The notes under the pieces are model-generated. The model did no database searches. It was given only the letters and a program-made list of their open reading frames with translations, and was not told the origin of the DNA. A stretch of DNA of 9,690 nt from JAVEVH01 sp034005145 (GTDB lineage: Bacteria; Patescibacteriota; Dojkabacteria; SC72), in assembly GCA_034005145.1 (NCBI GenBank), contig JAVEVH010000027.1, positions 1-9,690 of the forward strand, read 5' to 3'. This document shows positions 5,404 through 9,690 of the stretch, in pieces. Each line of letters starts with the position of its first letter. The first letter of the stretch is position 1. The translations under genes and the position numbers were made by a program.

Positions 5404-6597
5404 ATGCCCACGATATTAAAAATATTTCTTACAATATATATATGTATCTCCCCTGCCCTTCTTTTTGCTGCAGAATTAGATTCTACTAATTACAAAATAG
5501 TGGGTGCTACTACTAAAGGAGGAGCAATTCTTGAGACCGCAAGTGGAGATTACTCTGCTCTATTAGAAGTGGGAAGGATATCAAATAATCCAAGGAACTA
5601 TTCTACAAGTTATAAACTGCTAACAAGTCCAGAAGAAGCTTTCTTACCTGCAGTACCAGAAGTATCTTGCTTTGAAACTACTACATCAGGATCCTCTAGC
5701 TGTACGACTGGACCATCAGAGCTATCAACAGGTGGTATGGTAGCAATATGTGGACCTAGTGGTTGCTATGACAAAGCAAGATTTGAAATTGATATTAATG
5801 GTAATCCAACAGACACACTTTACGCAGTAATGATATCTACGGATAACTTTGTGTCTGATATTAAGTATGTAGATGGTTCATCTTTCTGGCCAGAGAGTAT
5901 AAATACACATAACCTAAGTGATTTTTTAACAAAGGTAGATTGGGAAACGCCTGATTTTAATATACAAGGTCTTCAAACAGCTACTACCTACTATATTAAA
6001 ATAATTGCTTTACACGGTGACTTTACCCAAACAGAAGAGGGTCCTGTTGCTAATGCAACTACCTCTGCAGGTTCAATATTTTTTGATTTAGATATAGATG
6101 ATGAAACAGGAATAACTACAGAAACAGCATCTCCATATACTATCTCCTTTACCGGAGCATATGAATTAATTGGAGGATCTGCAGCTATTACAGCAGAAGA
6201 TAGAATCTGGATAGATGGAGGTACTAATTCACAAGGAGGATTTGCAATCATAGTGAGAGGAGTAAATGGTGGTTTAAAAAGTAATACAACAGGACAAACT
6301 ATAGTATCAGCAACAGTAGATTTAAATACCGTACCTGACGGATTCGGGATACAAAGTGAATATATTAACTATGATACTTATCCATATCTAGGCTCTATTA
6401 CAGCAACAGCTCCTTACAGTGGTACTGGTAATTCAGTGGGGATAGTTGGAACTACCGCTACAAAAGTTTATGAATCAGAAACTCCAGTATTCAATGGAAG
6501 GATGGCTTTAAAAGTAATCGCAAAACCTGGTACAAATAAGACTGCTGCTACTGATTATCAAGAGACAATTTACTTTGTATTAATTCCTAGATTTTAA
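5404..6597 (+). CDS. Secreted FN3-like plus beta-sandwich surface protein (CPR-type, uncharacterised)
   Basis: A 397-residue exported protein with a signal peptide at 1-23 (cleavage probably after FAA). An N-terminal region (NYKIVGATTKGG, 29-40; SNNPRNYSTSYKL, 60-72) comes first. Then come four cysteines at 89, 100, 116 and 121. An FN3-like domain spans about 126-221 and ends in a TTYYIKIIALHG strand. A C-terminal beta-rich domain (about 224-397) carries DRIWIDGGTNSQGGF (266-280), NGGLKS (288-293), DGFGIQ (312-317) and the ending DYQETIYFVLIPRF. It has no membrane anchor or LPxTG. From memory this layout is common among uncharacterised CPR surface proteins; function is unknown. The frame stays open upstream to 5236, but those 56 codons read the antisense of tRNA-Ser, so I start at the ATG at 5404, right behind a strong promoter. 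It is first in a four-gene plus-strand cluster. Confidence 0.85.
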   Translation: MPTILKIFLTIYICISPALLFAAELDSTNYKIVGATTKGGAILETASGDYSALLEVGRISNNPRNYSTSYKLLTSPEEAFLPAVPEVSCFETTTSGSSSCTTGPSELSTGGMVAICGPSGCYDKARFEIDINGNPTDTLYAVMISTDNFVSDIKYVDGSSFWPESINTHNLSDFLTKVDWETPDFNIQGLQTATTYYIKIIALHGDFTQTEEGPVANATTSAGSIFFDLDIDDETGITTETASPYTISFTGAYELIGGSAAITAEDRIWIDGGTNSQGGFAIIVRGVNGGLKSNTTGQTIVSATVDLNTVPDGFGIQSEYINYDTYPYLGSITATAPYSGTGNSVGIVGTTATKVYESETPVFNGRMALKVIAKPGTNKTAATDYQETIYFVLIPRF

Positions 6598-6600
6598 CTC

Positions 6601-6629
6601 TTGACAGCGTACTTTAGAGAATGTAATCT
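6601..6629 (+). promoter_or_regulatory. Candidate internal promoter before the second surface gene
   Basis: A perfect TTGACA -35 (6601-6606) begins three bases after the upstream stop codon. With a 17-bp spacer the -10 would be TAATCT (6624-6629), a weak match, giving a start near 6636. It could raise expression of the second gene independently of the first. There is no hairpin terminator in this 100-nt gap (6598-6697), so read-through is also expected. Confidence 0.35.
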
Positions 6630-6697
6630 GTACTATAGAAAATAAATATGAATTCTAAATTTTTAATCTGCCCAATGTGAAGAGTTTGAAAACCAGT

Positions 6698-7810
6698 ATG
6701 AAGATTGTAATCCCAACACTCTTTTTAGTACTTTCTACCGCCTTCTTTATAGTTTTCTCTGCACAGGCAGGGACATTAGCTGCAGTATATATCTTCATGA
6801 GTAGATTAAAAGTAAACCTAAATGGAAGTGGTGCACAAGCAGTACAAATGATTCTTGCTATTGATACTGCAACAAGCATCGGGTCTGGTGGAACAATAGA
6901 AATAGCATTCCCAGATGATGAAGATTCCTCATGGTGTAGAACAGCTGGTGCTTTGACGGTTACGGGAGTCAGCTCCTCTAGCGTTGATTTAAGTGCTACC
7001 AATTGGCAAATTGATGCTGTTCTTCCTACTTCAGGAACACTTGGAGCAACTTGTAGTCAGGGTGGAGCAGGAACTACTGATAAAATTGTAATAACAGCAG
7101 TAGGACCTTTAACTGCAGGAACTACATATGGAGTACAAATCGCAAGTAACACTGGGATAATAGGTACAAACAGTACTATTGGTGAGCATATCTTAACTGT
7201 AACTGCTTCTCAAGGTGCAACTACAGATTCTAAATCATTTAAAATATATCTACTCACTGATGATGCCGTAGTTGTAAGTGCTACTGTTTCAGCTGTCCCG
7301 ACTGTAGTTTGTTCTATAAGCACAAACACTGTAAATCTTGGAACCTTATATCCAGGAGGTACATATGCTACTGGCTCCCACACTATTAGTACTTCAACTA
7401 CAGGGCAAGGGTACTATTGGGCTGCTTATGGTACCGGTGATGGAGGTGTATCAACAAATGATGCTGGACTTTGGAGGAGTGGAGGAACCGTAGCAGCTGA
7501 TTTAATACGATCTGGTGCTACCGCAACATTAGATTTGACTAATGCCACTATTTCTGGCTTTGGTCTGACGCTTTCTGACCCTGATGGCGCTGGATCAGCT
7601 ATTGTAGCAACAAATTTCTCCGATGCTTCTGCTGGGACTTTTGGTACAATTGATAGATTATATGCGGGTGCAAAGTTAATTCTCTCTCAAAATGGGTCAC
7701 AGGGTTCTGCTGAAAACTCCACAGTAACATACGGTGCAAAAGCTGGAGCTACTAATCCTGCAGGTACATACCAAGAAACTGTTTACTTTGTATGTGGTGG
7801 TTACTACTAG
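6698..7810 (+). CDS. Secreted Gly/Ala/Thr/Ser-rich beta-sandwich (pilin/WxL-like) surface protein
   Basis: A 370-residue exported protein from the ATG at 6698 (a GTG at 6677 would add seven residues; neither has a Shine-Dalgarno site). The signal peptide ends about at SAQA (21-24). Two beta-rich halves follow. The first (about 25-185) resembles adhesin/filament subunits with alternating hydrophobic strands. The second (about 188-370) opens DDAVVVSATVSAVPTVVCSI, then has NTVNLGTLYPGG (210-221), a GYYWAAYGTGD patch (238-248), and ends NPAGTYQETVYFVCGGYY. It has no C-terminal helix or sorting motif, so it is released or held non-covalently. Cysteines at 80/119 and 205/366 could form one disulfide per half. 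The ending matches that of the upstream protein (YQET-I/V-YFV), and the 'LGTL..G' plus 'Y-beta-strand end' layout is reminiscent of WxL domains without the W-x-L itself. Base composition looks richer in G and C than the neighbours, as expected from its amino-acid bias. Function unknown. Confidence 0.8.
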   Translation: MKIVIPTLFLVLSTAFFIVFSAQAGTLAAVYIFMSRLKVNLNGSGAQAVQMILAIDTATSIGSGGTIEIAFPDDEDSSWCRTAGALTVTGVSSSSVDLSATNWQIDAVLPTSGTLGATCSQGGAGTTDKIVITAVGPLTAGTTYGVQIASNTGIIGTNSTIGEHILTVTASQGATTDSKSFKIYLLTDDAVVVSATVSAVPTVVCSISTNTVNLGTLYPGGTYATGSHTISTSTTGQGYYWAAYGTGDGGVSTNDAGLWRSGGTVAADLIRSGATATLDLTNATISGFGLTLSDPDGAGSAIVATNFSDASAGTFGTIDRLYAGAKLILSQNGSQGSAENSTVTYGAKAGATNPAGTYQETVYFVCGGYY

Positions 7811-7828
7811 TAGTTGATATACTTGGAC

Positions 7829-8797
7829 ATGAAATCTTTACTTAAATATAACAGCATATTATTACTGCCCGTAATAATACTTATTCTAAGTGTTTACCCT
7901 GTTTTTGCCCAAGCTTCTCTTTCCATCGGTGTTGCACCAACCTCAAAAGTCTTAAAGATGTTACCTGGAGAAACATATTCTGATGAAATAGTTTTCTGGA
8001 ACTTATCTCAGGACAGCGATACCTATAAAGTTTTTATCAGTAGTTTTCAACAGATAGAGAATCAACCAGGTACTGCAATAATCTTAACAGAAGAAGAGGA
8101 TGCTCTAGCACCCTACTCTGCTTCCAAGTGGATTACTGTATCCAAAAGTTCCTTAATTTTAGAACCAAATAAAAACACCAGATTACAATACTCAATAACT
8201 GTACCAAGTGATGCAACAAATGGTGAGTTTAATGCAGAGATTTTCCTTATATCCGAGAATGACTACAACCTTCAAGGTACTGCTACATTTACAAATCTCG
8301 CTGCTGGTATGCCTATCCTAATACAAATTGGAGACGACTATGTTCAAAATGCAGAGTTACTTAGATTTGTAGCAGAAAAGAAAGTATATGAAAAAATCAA
8401 TGTAGACTTCTTAACCACTATTAAGAACTTAGGAGACACACATATAACTCCAACAGGTGAGATATTAATAGAAAATATATTTAGACAAGAGGTAGCTAGA
8501 ATACCATTCAATAAGAATGCTCAAAGCCTTCTTAGAGACAATCTTGGCAACTATGTAGATAATTGGACTCAATCAGGATACATTTCCCCTAACAAGGCTA
8601 TAGCAGTTGGCCCTATGAAAGCTAGATTAATGGTTACATACAGAAGCTTTCAGCCTGGTTTTGCAGTATTAGCTAGCGAAACATCTTTCTGGATAATTCC
8701 ATGGAAGATTATAATTGCTATCCTTATTGCTACTCTTCTTGTTATAATAATTAGAATAACTAAGAAGAAAATAAATAGAAAGAATGAAATTTCTTAA
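7829..8797 (+). CDS. Membrane-anchored beta-sandwich protein, DUF916/WxL-interacting-protein-like
   Basis: A 322-residue surface protein from the ATG at 7829 (an in-frame TTG at 7814 adds five residues and is less likely). It has a signal peptide (about 1-28, VFAQA). A first Ig-like region (about 30-145) has the pattern P-x(n)-LPGETYSDEIVFWNLS ... ASKWITVSKSSLILEPN ... ITVPSDATNGEFNAEIFL. A second region (about 165-285) contains NLGDTHITPTGEILIEN (201-217). A membrane helix (about 288-310) is followed by a Lys/Arg-rich cytosolic tail. The first region follows the plan of the peptidoglycan-binding domain of DUF916 proteins (a PGE turn, then v-x-N, then a 'P-x-x-x-x-G' edge strand); NEW3/COG1470-type domains are an alternative. 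This is pattern recognition, not a profile hit. It lies 18 nt after the pilin-like gene and overlaps the next gene by 14 nt. Its likely job is to hold or assemble the two exported proteins upstream. Confidence 0.75.
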   Translation: MKSLLKYNSILLLPVIILILSVYPVFAQASLSIGVAPTSKVLKMLPGETYSDEIVFWNLSQDSDTYKVFISSFQQIENQPGTAIILTEEEDALAPYSASKWITVSKSSLILEPNKNTRLQYSITVPSDATNGEFNAEIFLISENDYNLQGTATFTNLAAGMPILIQIGDDYVQNAELLRFVAEKKVYEKINVDFLTTIKNLGDTHITPTGEILIENIFRQEVARIPFNKNAQSLLRDNLGNYVDNWTQSGYISPNKAIAVGPMKARLMVTYRSFQPGFAVLASETSFWIIPWKIIIAILIATLLVIIIRITKKKINRKNEIS

Positions 8798-9677
8798 AAT
8801 CCTTTTTACACTAACATTTATATATACCTTACTTGGTATACCCCTACTCCATGCAAGTAGTAGTATTGATCCTGCAATTAGAAGAATTACACTTGCACAA
8901 GGAGAAAGAAAATACGGTAGTGTAGTATTTAAAAATGGTGAAAACAAAGATATACAGGTACTACTAACACCATACACCTATAATCCTAAGACAGATGAGA
9001 TTACAGAAGATAAGAAAAATATTTTTATAAAGGTAGATACAGACAGTATAAAAGTAAAAGCAAACTCATCTTACAATATTAAATATGAAATATTACCACT
9101 TAGTAATTTACCAGATGGAACATACTTTAATATCCTAGCTATTACACCTGTTACTGATTCTAACAATGTAAAAATAAATCTAAGTGTATCCCAATTAGTT
9201 ATATTAAATGTCGTAGACCCAAAAGATCAAGTTAGAGGTATTACTACTACACAGTACTCTACACAAATAGAAGTAAAAAGAAGAGGAATCCCTTTCATAC
9301 TACCCACAGTACTTAAATACAGTATAAAGAATAATTCTAACTACCTACTTACACCACAAGGAAGAATAGATATATTTAATGAGAAGAATAGCTATCAACC
9401 TACATATCTTTACCTTAATGAAAAAGGCGAGAATATATACCCAGGAGAAACATTAGAAAAAGAAATTAAAGTACCTACTTGGTACATACAAGATCTCTTT
9501 ATTAAAAGAATTGTAAAAGCACAAGTATATAATGGTGTAGATAACAATGCTCAGGATATAGAAATAGAGATTAATAACTATATATTTGAATTGCTTGCAT
9601 TACTGATAGTAACAGTAATAGGTATACTACTTTCTAAGTCTTTAGCTGAAGATATTTCTAAAAAGAGAAAAGCTTAG
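8784..9677 (+). CDS. Second membrane-anchored beta-sandwich protein, paralogue of the preceding gene
   Basis: A 297-residue protein of the same design as its neighbour. It has a signal peptide (1-24, LLHAS), a first beta region (about 28-125: AQGERKYGSVVFKNGENKD ... IKVKANSSYNIKYEI ... LPDGTYFNILAI), and a second region (about 135-262) with NNSNYLLTPQGRIDIFN (183-199). A membrane helix (about 266-284) and a basic tail SKKRKA follow. The two proteins align over their whole length by eye, with the shared TPxG-x-I-x-I core the clearest point, so they probably arose by duplication. The ATG at 8784 lies inside the last codons of the preceding gene (14-nt overlap, different frame), with a purine-rich AGAAAG before it, so translation is probably coupled and the two products made in fixed ratio. 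They may form a heteromeric membrane anchor. Exact function unknown. Confidence 0.78.
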   Translation: MKFLKILFTLTFIYTLLGIPLLHASSSIDPAIRRITLAQGERKYGSVVFKNGENKDIQVLLTPYTYNPKTDEITEDKKNIFIKVDTDSIKVKANSSYNIKYEILPLSNLPDGTYFNILAITPVTDSNNVKINLSVSQLVILNVVDPKDQVRGITTTQYSTQIEVKRRGIPFILPTVLKYSIKNNSNYLLTPQGRIDIFNEKNSYQPTYLYLNEKGENIYPGETLEKEIKVPTWYIQDLFIKRIVKAQVYNGVDNNAQDIEIEINNYIFELLALLIVTVIGILLSKSLAEDISKKRKA

Positions 9678-9679
9678 AG

Positions 9680-9685
9680 AAAGGA
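9680..9685 (+). promoter_or_regulatory. Possible ribosome-binding site of a gene beyond the right edge
   Basis: AAAGGA three bases after the TAG of the last gene, with five bases left in the window. A start codon at or just past 9690 would be correctly spaced. This suggests that the plus-strand cluster continues. Confidence 0.35.
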
Positions 9686-9690
9686 CATTA

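Noticed and set aside
5991..7002. Minus-strand open frames of 86 and 115 codons
   Set aside because: Antisense to the two exported-protein genes, with compositions expected from reverse reading of Thr/Gly/Ala codons.
8669..8977. 102-codon minus-strand frame across the junction of the last two genes
   Set aside because: A shadow of the membrane-helix and signal-peptide codons; the overlapping plus-strand genes explain the region.

Overview
The window is AT-rich and uses the standard bacterial code (TGA ends at least one gene, no internal TGA). It most resembles a Patescibacteria/CPR genome. Three features point that way: compact genes with tiny gaps or overlaps, few Shine-Dalgarno sites, and secreted proteins of a type I recall as common and uncharacterised in CPR genomes (a conserved C-terminal beta-sandwich with a 'DYQET' tail). 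The phylum-level assignment (Dojkabacteria/Microgenomates-like) is inference from memory, not a search.

Left part (about 1-3275, minus strand): an apparent operon read right to left. It starts at an extended -10 promoter near 3270 and runs through a CDP-alcohol phosphatidyltransferase-type membrane enzyme, a secreted protein with a C-terminal LPQTS sortase-type sorting signal, and the CCA-adding enzyme (cca, cut by the left edge). The sorting-signal gene is preceded by a perfect 11-bp inverted repeat whose 3' arm includes the first two bases of the ATG. cca overlaps that gene by 4 nt and has the clearest Shine-Dalgarno site in the window.

Middle (3289-3503): a 215-bp MITE-like element with 22-bp near-perfect terminal inverted repeats, each built from two GGTCTGTCC-type units at 11-bp period. 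It lies between divergent genes and holds no convincing ORF.

Centre (3519-5345): a small membrane protein with a cytosolic proline-rich N-terminus and an external NTF2-like domain (plus strand) meets D-alanine--D-alanine ligase (minus strand) tail to tail with overlapping stop codons. Behind ddl lies tRNA-Ser(UGA) with an encoded CCA end.

Right part (5368-9690, plus strand): a four-gene surface-protein cluster. A near-consensus promoter places transcription start at or next to the first ATG, predicting a leaderless mRNA. Genes 1 and 2 encode exported soluble beta-rich proteins without membrane or sortase anchors, sharing a C-terminal 'YQET(I/V)YFV' ending. Genes 3 and 4 overlap by 14 nt and encode paralogous proteins with a signal peptide, two beta-sandwich-like domains, a C-terminal membrane helix and a basic cytosolic tail. 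This layout recalls the WxL / WxL-interacting-protein (DUF916) surface systems of Firmicutes: soluble beta-sandwich proteins held at the surface by membrane-anchored partners. I propose it as the most interesting system here. A ribosome-binding-like AAAGGA just before the right edge suggests that a fifth gene follows.
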